Shown here: one piece after another, positions 22,871 through 47,637 of the stretch | Numbering within the stretch: the first letter of the stretch is position 1 | Layout: each line of letters begins with the position of its first letter | Source: Urophycis tenuis | Lineage: Eukaryota; Chordata; Actinopteri; Gadiformes; Phycidae | DNA length: 64,000 bases | Reading direction: 5' to 3' | Assembly: GCA_036785325.1 (NCBI GenBank) | Contig: JAXIVH010000005.1 | Coordinates: 17,602,425 to 17,666,424 of the forward strand | Notes under the pieces: model-generated | What the model was told of the DNA's origin: nothing | Database searches by the model: none | Seen by the model: only the letters and a program-made list of their open reading frames with translations | Translations under genes and position numbers: made by a program

Positions 22871-23683
22871 CTCTCACACGCTAGAGGCGACAAACCTTTA
22901 ATGACAGACTTTGCCTCCTCTGGCCTGACAAGACCTTACCCTCACATCTGGCATCTTCCCTGTGATATGCCTCATTGTGACAGACATGTCAATTTCACCT
23001 GATAGACCACGCCCCTTTCACATGTGTGTGTGTGTGTGTGTTGATGAATGAATGAGTGAAAGGTTGTTTAAAGAGTGAATTTAATCAAAGATGCTCTGCA
23101 CTTTATGCCTGTGTGTGAAGATGTTTTTATTATTTGATGTTAAAACGGACTTGGTTCTTGGATGTTGAAGTGAAATCCAGCTGTGGACATGCCGTACTGT
23201 TGCTCTGATTCACCCTCTAGGTTAAAGTCTCCTTTACCCCTGCTTGGATGCGTTTGAGGTTTTTGTTGTTTTCATTAATCATGTAAGTACATCTTAAGCA
23301 TTATGATACTGCTGTGGAAAGTTAGTCACCATGATGCAGTCCATTGACCTGGAAGCACAAAGATCTCCTCTGAACATCCCAGAATTCAACAGCTCATCCA
23401 CTTTCTTTGTGGCCAAAGTACAGAACACTAGGTATTTGCCTATAGGCATGGCAGTCTAAGTTGCCCTGAGTTAATTATTTATGTCTTCTTGGACAAACTA
23501 ATACTAGGTTTCCATAAAAAGAGATTTGACTGACTGTCCGTGAGTATCACTGACAGAGTTCTAACCCTCCCCTCTGATGATTTGTCTAATGCTACCCTGT
23601 TTGATATGAAATGTAGTGATTGTTATTTTTTATAGAAAATACTTTTAATCTCTTTTTGTAGACTTTTGCATCCTTCTGAAGTC

Positions 23684-23689
23684 AATAAA
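23684..23689 (+). terminator. lamp1: lamp1 polyadenylation signal
   Basis: AATAAA within GTCAATAAAAGTC, 1.2 kb after the stop codon, in an AT-rich context. Confidence 0.6.
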
Positions 23690-23924
23690 AGTCTATCTGA
23701 TTTAAAATGTTCCGATGTTTAAAATATGTATTGGACGCATGCTATTTACAGATAAGATTTAAATACATTGATTTAAGGTTAAACACACATTTTATAGAGA
23801 CTACAACTGTATGAAAATAATAGATTTGGGTCTCATCTATTAGTTAACAAATAATACTATTTGGGACCCAGAAAACAAAAACACACAAATCACATGTATT
23901 ACCATTTAGTGAGAACCACAGTAC

Positions 23925-23930
23925 TTTATT
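23925..23930 (-). terminator. grtp1: grtp1 polyadenylation signal
   Basis: TTTATT on the plus strand is AATAAA for grtp1, about 660 nt after its stop codon. Confidence 0.5.
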
Positions 23931-24591
23931 ACTTTTTGCCTGGTTCAGTCATGCATCAGTGTGACCTTCGACATCCTGACCCAAGATCTGCAATTTGACA
24001 TTTCACTGCAAATCATTTTTGATTTAATGCCAGTGTTGGTTTATACATTCAGGGTACAGCATTACAGTGTGTAGCTGTGCTGGAGTGAAATGGTTGGTTT
24101 GGAGGAGATATTAATTTGCAAGTACAAACCTTTGGCTGAGGAGGCGGGCTTAACTATGGTTTGCTCAAACAACAGCTTAATCAGAATTCTCTAATCCTAC
24201 TGTCCAAGTGTCAAGTTAGCTGCTAGCTAAACAACACATTGAAATCATACCTTTCTTCGAGACTAAACTCATTGTGAATCAATGTTCACCAATTTCTAAT
24301 CAACTCTCATGAAAAACTAGTATAATTATTTTTGGATCAGAAAAATGTCCCCGTATTCTTAGACACTAACATCTTGATGTACAGTGATGCTACATCAGGA
24401 GTCTACCTGCAAGTTTGACATTCAAACACTGAATGCGACAAACTTGTGAAATATTCAAGACCGATATTGGAAATAATAGAAAAATTAAAAAAAGTGCAAA
24501 AAACATGAAAGGACTTCAGGTCCAGTGAAGTCCCCTATGAGGTCACTGCTGGAATGTAGAGTTTGATTGACGGGTCTCTATGGGGGCGGGG

Positions 24592-30841
<6,250 letters not shown>

Positions 30842-31658
30842 CTCTTCTCTTTACACGGCTTTCGTCGGGGAAACCCGTTCCATTTGGCGTTGTTATTCTC
30901 CTACAGCCAGCCTAGCAACCCTGCAGCGCAAACGGTTCCAGCCGGTCCAGAGCCACGGCAGAGGGCTGCAGAAGTTGCTGTTAGTTAGTCCATGCGGGCT
31001 CTGAGGCTCAACCCCGCGGGGACTGGGTGTACAACCCGCGGTGTTGTTGGCCTGGGATGAACACGCCCGTCCGTTACCACACCGGACGGACGCCGTTTGT
31101 TTGGAGTTATTTTTAAACGCTGCGTGAGCTGCGGATTTAAGCAACGCTCGGAGAATCCGTGATGAGGAAGAGCGGTGGGCGGAAACGACACGGGTTCACC
31201 TGCAGGCAGGACCCGCCCCCCACTCCCAGCCCTCTGTGTGATGAGACACTGGGGCAACAAACAACACACGGGACAGATCGAAGAGGTACACCTCACGCTG
31301 CGTGATGCCTTGTGTTTCACCGAAGTATTTGGGCACACGTTTTACGCGCTGCAAACCCGATGACTGGGACACGTCAATCAAACTTAAGGCATTAAATAAC
31401 CACGCCCCCTTTTGTTGACGTAGCATGGAGGTTCCCAGAGCCTGCGTGACTGTGCCCTCATTGTGTGACCCTTTAGTAGAGGTCATTCATCGTTCGGTCG
31501 TTGATAGACACATAAAACAATTGTGGTAAGCGTATATATGTGATGGTATTTGGTTGATAAATTGCTCAGCTTTTAACCTACAGATGGTGAGTGCTTTGGT
31601 TCATTCGGTTTTCTGTGACGTGAGTTGTTGCCCATAGGAAAACACAACTAAAAAAACT

Positions 31659-32068
31659 AAATATATTAATTACAACATCAGCCTGACATAGGCCTCCTAG
31701 ATGTCTGTATCATAAACTTTCTTTGTGGATGTTTTCAAAATAAACTTACATTTGCATGTATTTGTTTTGGCTACATCCCCGATTTGCGCTCCAATGCAAA
31801 AGCAAAAACTTGACTGAACTTCAGTTGACACGCACCAGTTTTGAGAGGGACGTGAGAACCTTTTTAAATATACAGAGTACGGAGGTTACTTTCTTAGTGG
31901 TCTCCCCATCAGCTTCCTTCCCCTTCAGTAGTTCAGATGATCGTGTTACGTAAGAGCATCAAGACCAATCCTCAGACTGAATCAATCCCTTGCTCCCTGA
32001 CCTCTGCACCTCCAGGAAGAAAGTCACCATAAACAAAGTGGAGACGGAAACAAAACAAATACTGTGCC
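31659..32068 (-). repeat. Right arm of 400-bp inverted repeat around grtp1 exon 1
   Basis: Reverse-complement partner of 30060-30457, about 0.8 kb upstream of the grtp1 ATG. The 1.2 kb between the arms contains exon 1 and the CpG-rich promoter. The arms differ by scattered substitutions and small indels. Confidence 0.9.
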
Positions 32069-32508
32069 ATTATTCTTGTTGCACGAGATGTACAAGATCG
32101 TGTTCTTACATTGTTGTGCACCTACCTCCCCACTGCTCATACCCCTAATCATAATGAACTCACAACACTAATCCAAACCTGCCGCCAAGCCTGATCATAT
32201 CACTCCAAGCCTGCTGACCACTAACCATAACAACATAGATCTCTTCATTGGTAAAGTACTTTTATTGAAGTACTCAGTGTATAATTTTGAGATACTTACT
32301 TTAATTGTTAGTTTTTATTTTCAGGTGATTTTATAATTTTATCAGCCTATCATTTCTGAAAGGTTTTCTTCATACAAGTGATAGATGGTTTGGTGAAGGT
32401 GAAGGTTATGATGAAAACTTTTGCCATTGGTAACACTTTACGATGAGGGTACATGATTAACCATTGTGCAGTATGATGAATCCAACTAATGGATTCATTG
32501 TAATTAAC

Positions 32509-32855
32509 TAGGGCTGTCAAACGATTAAAATGTTTTAGTTGATTAATTGCATAGTATTGGTGAGTTAACTCACGATTAATCACATTTTTTAAATTCTATT
32601 TGAAATCCACTCCAATTGAAGTTAAATGAGATTATCAAATGTAATGACACATTGTCATTCAACACCCTTCTATGAGACTACCACTTGGCGGCACAGCTGC
32701 TGTTCATCAGTGTTGCGCGCCCTGTGTGGAACACCTCAATTCAGGTTCATTCAAGGGGTCAAAGAGAGCATGCGTTAATTGCGTCATTTTTTCTTAATCG
32801 AATTAAAATAAGATTGTGTTAATGCGTTATTATCGCGCAAATTTTGACAGCCCTA
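32509..32855. mobile_element. hAT-family MITE with perfect 8-bp target duplication
   Basis: The 347-bp element begins TAGGGCTGTCAAACG and ends TTTTGACAGCCCTA, giving TIRs of at least 13 bp. Both sides carry TAATTAAC (32501-32508 and 32856-32863), an exact 8-bp target-site duplication typical of hAT elements. No coding capacity. Confidence 0.9.
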
Positions 32856-34312
32856 TAATTAACTCATGGTGTTCATGTGTACTAAGATAATGGTGTTAAT
32901 GTTAACCAATGTATTAATTTCTCAATTATATAATTGGGTCAGGGTCCACTACTCCTAAACCATATGCTAATTCAGTATAATAATGCTTATAACTGCAACT
33001 AAAGTTAATGGTTAACTCATCTACCCTCATTGCTTCTTCTCATTAACAGTGTTTAGCTGAAACAACGGTGCCAGCCTGACCGAGGGTGTTCCCCTTGTGA
33101 GCCCACTGCAGAACCTGACAGGTGCTTGATGTGGCTGGTATTTCTAGTCTGCTTATTGTTTTAACAAATTACATTTGAAACATAATGAAATGATTATGTT
33201 TTTTGCTCTATTACTTCTGTCTGTTGTACACAGCATCATGACCAAGCCCTTTTGGAATGTGTACAACATGTCATGTGTACATGAGGACATGTCTCTGAGG
33301 TTATGAGGTTCTGTGATTGTGTGCATGGGGTAACAACGCAGTTTCTCCCTTAGGGACAAATAAAGTGTATGGATGGTTATGCTGTGTTTATCTAGAAATA
33401 TAAATAATGCAATGTTTGTAGAGCATGCCCAGGAAGTCAGTGGTGTACGGTGTCCTTTCAGGGGACCAACAGGACAGGAAGGAGGGGGAGGGAGGTGGGA
33501 GTCTCTGGTGTTGGTCAGTATGTCATTGATTCTTATTGAACTGATTCATCAAAAATTGTTATTTGATGTGCTGTATGTCCCCATGATAGTTTACAGTAGC
33601 GTAAATATTGTGACCACCTTTCCTTTAGTTTAAATGTCTGTCGTGCTAAAGATCCAGAACTTGTTTATTCATAAAGTGCCTGACGTAAATGGACCTTGAT
33701 AATTTGCCTAATCTTCGCAGATCTTTAGGCTACGGTGGAAACACAAACAACAGCAGGCTGAAGAAAGAAGTTTGAGAAATGTAGAAGTAAGTTCCGGGTA
33801 GTTGGGTGTGAACTTGGCTGTTGTTTCTTTTCGCTGGTAACCTTCCAACGTTGCCCATGGCAGCAATATGCTGTAGAACAAGTACGACCATGTTCTTGTA
33901 CATATTTAGATTTATTTACACATAATTAGTCCTAGTAAAGAAATGTTTCTACATGAATCTTGAAATGTTGGAAGTTAAAGAATGAGAAGTCACTATACCA
34001 ACACCTGCTCAAGCAATGTTTACATAAAGCATGTTAAAAACCCATCGATTCAAAGGCATTAACCCAAAATGTGCTTATCGCATGTCTTGTGACATCTAAT
34101 AAACAGGTTTTTGACCAGACATTATGTAGGTGTTATTGGACAGTAGAAGGTAGAATTAGAAATGTATTTGCCAAAGTAAAATAAACAAGGAATTCCTCTC
34201 GGTGCAGGTGTCTGCATTCATTCTGGATATAAATACAAAACGCAAAAAAAGCCACAAAAAATAATATAGAGTATATATATATATATAAAGAGAAAAGACA
34301 GAAGGTTTGTGT

Positions 34313-37255
34313 CTAGAAGGTGAAGGTGTCTGTGAAGCGAATGACTTTGGGTTTGAATGTGAGTTGGACCGAAGGATCTGCGTAGTTGATGGTCCTGTAC
34401 TTTTGAATATGAGGTGGGCTCTCTGGTCCTGCTTGGTTGTGATTGGCTAGTCCTGGCCCAGCATGACTATGATTGACTAGCCCTGGTTCAGCATGGCTGT
34501 GATTGGCTAGTCCTGGTCCAGCATGACTATGATTGACTAGCCCTGGTTCAGCATGGCTGTGATTGGCTAGTCCTGGCCCAGCATGACTATGATTGACTAG
34601 CCCTGGTTCAGCATGGCTGTGATTGGCTAGTCCTGGCCCAGCATGACTATGATTGACTAGCCCTGGTTCAGCATGGCTGTGATTGGCTAGTCCTGGTCCA
34701 GCATGACTATGATTGACTAGCCCTGGTTCAGCATGGCTGTGATTGGCTAGTCCTGGTCCAGCATGACTATGATTGACTAGCCCTGGTTCAGCATGGCTGT
34801 GATTGGCTAGTCCATGTACAGGCGGGTTGTGATTGGCTGGTCCTGGCCCAGCATTGCTGTGATGGGCTAGTCCCGGGGTACAGGATATGGGAAGTTCTAA
34901 ACAGCTCCAGTCTAGTTCGCTGGTCATTTCTCGCATAGGCTTCTCTCCAACTCCCTTCACCAGCAGTTCACCCTCTTTTTCTCTCTCCAATTCATTGTCT
35001 CTCTCCCTTCCATTCAGTTGACTCTTTGTGTCCTTCTTCCCTCTCTCCAGTTGACTCTCAATCTCGCTCTCTCTTCCCTCTAATTCACTCTCCATCTCTC
35101 TTTCTCCTCTCTCAGATTGATTATCTAGGTCTAGCTCCACTCTCTCCAGGCTGTTATCTATGGCTCTCTCCCTTCTATCCTGTTCACTCTCCATCTCTCT
35201 CTCCCCTCTCTCCAATTGATTCTCTTGGCCTATCTCCACTCTCTCCAGTTCATTCTCTACATCTCTGGCCCTTCTATCCAGTTCACTCTCCATCTTTCGC
35301 TCCCCTCTTTCCATCTTAACCTTTATGTCTCTCTCAACTCTCTCCAGTTCACTTTCTCTCTCCCCTGCCTCAGTCCTTCTATCCCCTCTCTCCAAATCAT
35401 TCTCCATCTCTTTCTCCAATTGACTGTCTACCTCCCTCTCCCTTCTGGTGGGCTGTGGGATCTTAGCCCCTTGTGAGTGAAGGCCAAGATGTAGATGCTC
35501 TGCTGGTCCAGGACCAGATGTGAGACCAGGCCCAGACCAAGTACCTGAGGTTAAAGCCCCAGCCACATCACATATTTCCTCAGGGATTGGTGCTGGCTTA
35601 AGTGAGGAACTATCTGTAGCTTTAGACCCTGGCTCCCCTTCTTCATCAACAGCTCTTGGGATGAGGTCCATTCATCAACAGCTCTTGGGATGAGGTCCAT
35701 CACCAACCCTTGTTTAGCGTACATGCCCTGCCGTGGAATCTTCAGGTTTAATGACCTGTCCATTGAGGTACAAGACCTCGTCCTCTTGTCTTCATCTTCA
35801 GGGTCCTGCGGTGTTTCCCCGGTGTTTGAAGACCACAGGGGCAGACCAGAATAACATTCTTTGGTTCGGAAGATGAACGCCTCTGAGTGTGGTTTCAGTG
35901 AGCTATCCGCAGCTGCAGGCTCAGTTCTGCCAGAGTTCTGTTGAAGAGAGGGCGCGGAGCAAGCCAAACTCCACACTGGAGGCGCAGAGAGAAGAACGAC
36001 TCTGTGGCAGCCCAGTGAGGCCTCCTCTAGGGCAGCCATCTCCAGAGTTTGTGGGAGGGACCACTCCATCACAGAATACAACAAAGAGTTAGGTGTTGCA
36101 CAACCGTGCTCAAGGTCCCCAGCCTTACTGCAGAGCTCCTCAACTCCATTTTGATCAATCTCACGATCCATCCTATCGTCTCGTTCGGAGCTCCACAGCT
36201 TGTCTGTTCTACTTTCTTTGGAGAAAGGCCCTTTGACCTTTTGATCAGGGCAAACTTTCTTGGGTTGCATAGGTTTGGAGGGGTTCTGTTCTCTCTGTGC
36301 TGACTTCTGTTGCATTAAAATTGCTGCCGGCCTCTCTGGCTTCTCTTTCTGCTTGTGTGTGTTTTGCAGAAGCATTTCCCCACCAGGTGACCAATGTTTC
36401 AGTCCTCCTCCTCTTTCTTCATGGGTGGTTTGTTGTGCTTTTTCATGGCGACTCACATTCTCTCTTACACAACCAGTCGTCATCCCTCCTCCTCTCAGAG
36501 GTTTATCCAGAGGAGACACGGAGTCGCCCTTCCTCCGCATGGTTGATATGGTTTCAAACCGCTCCATCAGCGATGACAGGAGGGGTCCCTTACGGATCAG
36601 CCTGGTCTTAATCGACATCTTCCCCTTTGTGTTCACACCCTTTTCCTTTTCCTCAGCACTGGCAAACCTTGCCACCATGTCCTTCACATTGCTCCCTGTC
36701 TTTTTCCATTGTTTTCTTTTGGGCTGGTGAGTCTCAGAACCACAATCAGCGGTGTGTCTGTCCTGAGTCTCACAAGCACCCCTCCTTCTCGGAGCACAGT
36801 GCAGAGCCCCTACCTGCCGCTGATGGGGGGGCACCTGTCTGGCCCTAGTCCTCGTGAATTTGGCCTGGAGGAGCTGGAAGGCAGTGAGTCGTTGCTCTTT
36901 TGGTTCCGCTGCTCTCGGACCGCCTGCTCTCTCATCTGCTGAATCCACGGAGCCCTGTCGCTTGGGACTGCCACTCTCACCTGTGCTTTGCTTATTTGCA
37001 TCAACGAGCGTCTCAGTGGTTGTGTGGTTGGCCAGAGATTTAGCCGTCTTTACGGTCCCCTCCCTGTTCGCTGCTGTTAGCGTTAAACCTGGGTTCATGT
37101 TCACATTTCTCCTGGCCAGACTGGGCAGCTCGTGCGTCAGGTAGAGGAGCAGACTCTCCAAGATGTCTCGAACCTCGGGCCGGCAGCTGCGCTCTCTGAT
37201 CATCTTCCTCAGTGATTTAGTATCGATGCTTACGATGGGGCTGTTGGACCCAGGC
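34313..37255 (-). CDS. adprhl1: Alternative large last exon of adprhl1 (long isoform), interrupted by a 29-bp duplication
   Basis: About 980 codons with an acceptor at 37256-37257 (CTCCACAG). The frame enters as AA|G CCT GGG, exactly continuing from a donor hidden in the short-form stop region at 38413-38414. The protein starts PGSNSPIVSIDTKSLRKMIR. It has a low-complexity middle, then a Glu/Arg-rich, probably coiled-coil segment of LERxExE heptad-like repeats (about 34980-35450). Next come six copies of a His/Gly/Pro 20-residue repeat, and finally the non-repetitive end KPKVIRFTDTFTF. A direct 29-bp duplication at about 35643-35700 shifts the frame, so the upstream frame terminates near 35551. 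I recall heart-specific long ADPRHL1 forms in other vertebrates; assignment here rests on the splice phase. Confidence 0.75.
34434..34812 (-). repeat. 60-bp coding minisatellite in adprhl1 long exon
   Basis: Six units of 60 bp encode alternating decapeptides HSHAGPGLAN and HSHAEPGLVN. The period is a multiple of three, so the frame is kept. Confidence 0.95.
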
Positions 37256-38410
37256 CTGTGGAGAACATAAAGAGAAGACTAAATAGCCCCAACCTACTGA
37301 ACTATTGGTGCAATGCTGAGCTAATATGTTTCCTGAGGTGGAGAGCAAAGTGGGAGATTGGAGGAGCACTAATTTAAAGGATTACTTACGGCCAACCTAT
37401 GTTTGGTGCATGCTTGTAAGAGAACCTTTAGTTTCTGGAGAAAAGAGGTGTGAGTATTCTGGTGCTGCAGAAGTTATTAAAGTTATCCGTTATTGGTTAC
37501 AAGGGTAGTGGGACAAGGTATGAATATAAAGTAAGTCAGCATCCATTTCACATGTTCTTATCGATGAAACATAATGAGTCAAGGACTTCAAGTGTGATGT
37601 ATAATATCTCTTCTTTAATCATATTCATTATAAGTTACAAAACACAGTGCAATTAACTAGTAACTCACCACAGTATAATAAACTTAAAACATCCACTTCA
37701 TTCAATTACAAAGCTGTCAGTTGAGGCTATCCAGAGAGGAGCTCAATCTTAAACCAGCTGAACTTTATACCTTCAAGTCTGAAAGCCCATGCACACAAAA
37801 TATTTCACTAAAAACAGATTTTTTTTTTAAGATTAAAACCTTAAATAGATTTTAACAGAGGAAGGGGGGAAAGGGTGTTTCATGCTCTTAAAATGTTTGT
37901 ATCAATACTCTACTTCTGCACATTGTAAATGTTAATCCCAGTTATTTTAGAGGGTGGTCTGAAAGAGTTTATCTTTGAGTACAGAGGATACCCTATAGAG
38001 CTATCCATTATGAAGGTCAAAGCAGAAACATGTGATTCGACAACAACAAACAATAATAGATAGAAGGAGAATTTTCTCAGTTTCTTTTTTTTTTTTTGCA
38101 AAGTCACTGGACTGCATCAATAGTCAAAAAACCCTTCCTTAATGAAGATGATCTCATCCGTATCATCACATGCATTTCAAGTTGATGTCTTCATTGACAT
38201 ACACTCGGATTCCCCAAATCAGGTGTGGTTCAGGTGGTTAAATGCAGGCATCTGGGAGGCTTGAAGGAGGAACGGGAGTGTATTAGGATTAAAGAGGGGT
38301 GTTACCGCAGTTCAGACTTCAGACTAATAACATCATGGATCAGAGGTTATAACAGCCACCATGCAGTTTCTTTACTGGCCACTAAGATTCAGTGTTGAGC
38401 AGTTTTTTTT

Positions 38411-45085
<6,675 letters not shown>

Positions 45086-45412
45086 GACGGCTTCCCTGGT
45101 GTCTTCACCCTAACCCTAAAGCCTGACCCTACCTAACCTGGGATCCACCTGGTGACTTCCACGCTCAGAAGACACAAGTGTGACACCTAAAGAAAAGCAT
45201 CTATTGATCCACCGTCTGTTAGCGTTGTCTCAGAGGGTCCAGAGGGACCTCACACAGAACCAGAACAATGACCTCAGCCAGCCTGGCAGTCAGCGTCAAT
45301 GAACTCTGAACTCTTGTCTGAGACCTGGCTGCCAACGTGTGTTCTAGCTACTGCAGAGCTCTCTTCCCAGTCTCTACTGTCCGGCAATGCAAACATGCCC
45401 TCAGGCTCCTGG

Positions 45413-45609
<197 letters not shown>

Positions 45610-45813
45610 GGGTCTTTATCAGCTGCAGGTCCTTTGTGCCGGGGGGCGTCACGGGGTACAGCCGAGTTGAGTCGTCTCCTAAAAAGGCAATCCCTCATGG
45701 CTCTACAAGCTGCCCAGCCTGGGGGTCCGACAGTAGGCTGGCGACTGTTGGGGGGTGGTGAGGCAGCCTGGCGGACAGTAGGCTGGATGGGGTTGCGCTG
45801 GTGAGGTTTGGGG

Positions 45814-46640
45814 GGTGAACCAGGGGCTGGGTGGATGAAGGGGTGAACCAGGGGCTGGGTGGATGGAGGGGTGAACCAGGGATTGGGTGGATGGAGGGGT
45901 GAACCAGGGGCTGGGTGGATGAAGGGGTGAACCAGGGCTGGGTGGATGAAGGGGTGAACCAGGGGCTGGGTGGATGAAGGGGTGAACCAGGGGCTGGGTG
46001 GATGAAGGGGTGAACCAGGGGCTGGGTGGATGAAGGGGTGAACCAGGGATTGGGGGGATGAAGGGGTGAACCAGGGATTGGATGGATGGAGGGGTGAACC
46101 AGGGATTGGGTGGATGAAGGGGTGAACCAGGGATTGGGTGGATGAAGGGGTGAACCAGGGGCTGGGTGGATGAAGGGGTGAACCAGGGATTGGGTGGATG
46201 GAGGGGTGAACCAGGGATTGGGTGGATGAAGGGGTGAACCAGGGATTGGGTGGATGAAGGGGTGAACCAGGGATTGGGTGGATGGAGGGGTGAACCAGGG
46301 ATTGGGTGGATGAAGGGGTGAACCAGGGATTGGGTGGATGAAGGGGTGAACCAGGGATTGGGTGGATGAAGGGGTGAACCAGGGATTGGGTGGATGGAGG
46401 GGTGAACCAGGGATTGGGTGGATGAAGGGGTGAACCAGGGATTGGGTGGATGAAGGGGTGAACCAGGGATTGGGTGGATGAAGGGGTGAACCAGGGATTG
46501 GGTGGATGAAGGGGTGAACCAGGGATTGGGTGGATGAAGGGGTGAACCAGGGGCTGGGTGGATGAAGCGGTGAACCAGGGGCTGGGTGGATGAAGGGGTG
46601 AAGCAGGGGCTGGGTGGATGAAGGGGTGAGGCAGTGACTC
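45814..46640. repeat. 28-bp minisatellite, about 29 copies
   Basis: Units of GGTGAACCAGGGATTGGGTG plus GATGAAGG (variants GGGGCTGGG, GATGGAGG). Because 28 is not a multiple of three and the minus-strand unit has no stop, open frames of up to about 450 codons run through it. They are repeat artefacts. Confidence 0.95.
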
Positions 46641-47631
46641 GTGGATGGAGGGGTGGGGGTTGTGTGAGGTTATAAGGGTAATGGGCTTCATGGCTGGGCA
46701 GCCAGTCTGTCAGCTGGCCTGGCAGCTTGTTGACACCCTCTGTCCCCATGGGGGGTGCCATGGCTCCGTGCATAATGCTGCCCTGCTCTGTGGACGTACT
46801 GTATTGCCTCTCTTTCTCTTGCTCTTTCTCCTTAGTCCCTATCTGTATACACAGTATATTATTCTCTATTCATTTCTAATCTATCAACTCTAGCTCCTTT
46901 TCCTTATCTTTTTCTACTTTAATCATCTGCATCCATCCCTATCTTACACATTAGTTGTTTCTCTGTTATCCTATCACATCGCAACTATCTCTATCACTAT
47001 TCAATCTTATCAATCTCTATGCCCTGGATATTTATCTTATTATCCATCTCCCCGCTATCTTCTATTACCTCCATCTCCTCTCTTTAACGTCTGTCACTTA
47101 TCGTTTTGCAGTGAAACCAGCACTATTTATGATTTGTTTTCGCCTGTTTTGATGACTAATTATGTTCACCTCTGGCTGTTATTTTATTAAGTTCTGCAGT
47201 TTCTGTCCCTTGTTGCCGGTTCTTTTTGTTTGTGTCGTACTCATCACGCATATGTCTCCTTACTTTTCCTGTGTTTCTCTTGTGATTCTAGTAATATTCT
47301 CTCAGCTGCTTTGGTAACACCAACCTCCATATCTTCATATCTACATATCTACGCTGAATTGTATCTACATGAACCCGGTTAGTTTGACTGAATCCTTCCA
47401 TATGAGCCCTTTCACTGTGTTGAAGGATGCAACCCCAAAACTCACCAAGAGGAAATTATAACAGTTGAGAAACACACACACAAACACACACACACACACA
47501 CACACACATGGCACACGGCACACAATCGCCAACTCGGTTTAATGTCACATCAATTCGTTTCGTAAAACAAGTGTGACAGTGAAGTATGTTGATACAAAGG
47601 AACCCTCACACCATGCTAAAAACCAACATGC

Positions 47632-47637
47632 TTTATT
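47632..47637 (-). terminator. dcun1d2: Candidate dcun1d2 polyadenylation signal
   Basis: TTTATT on the plus strand gives AATAAA about 2.2 kb after the stop codon. Earlier sites were not ruled out. Confidence 0.35.

Larger units (their letters stand above)
22485..24591. other. Convergent 3' UTRs of lamp1 and grtp1
   Basis: The lamp1 3' UTR runs from 22485 to just after AATAAA at 23684-23689. It contains a 25-bp minisatellite (unit with ACCACACCCACCTCTCACC) from about 22540 to 22870. On the minus strand the grtp1 3' UTR runs from 24591 down to about 23900, with AATAAA as TTTATT at 23925-23930. The two predicted ends are about 200 bp apart. Confidence 0.6.
30842..34312. other. grtp1 upstream region, no gene seen
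   Basis: From 30842 to about 31230 the DNA is GC- and CpG-rich, the likely grtp1 promoter. The inverted-repeat arm (31659-32068) and a hAT MITE (32509-32855) follow. From 32870 to 34312 I find no exon or RNA gene. TTTATT at 33911-33916 is a weak candidate poly(A) signal for the long adprhl1 transcript on the minus strand. Confidence 0.5.

Noticed and set aside
22319..22884. Open frames over the lamp1 last exon and 3' UTR minisatellite
   Set aside because: They are in other frames than the exon encoding the membrane span and GYQTI, and run through repeat DNA.
35026..37144. Plus-strand open frames opposite the large adprhl1 exon
   Set aside because: Shadow frames of the minus-strand coding exon; the minus frame has correct splice phase and a defined C-terminus.
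45108..45140. Second telomeric repeat (CCTAACCCTAAAGCC...CCTAACC)
   Set aside because: Only a few imperfect units; too short to distinguish from chance.
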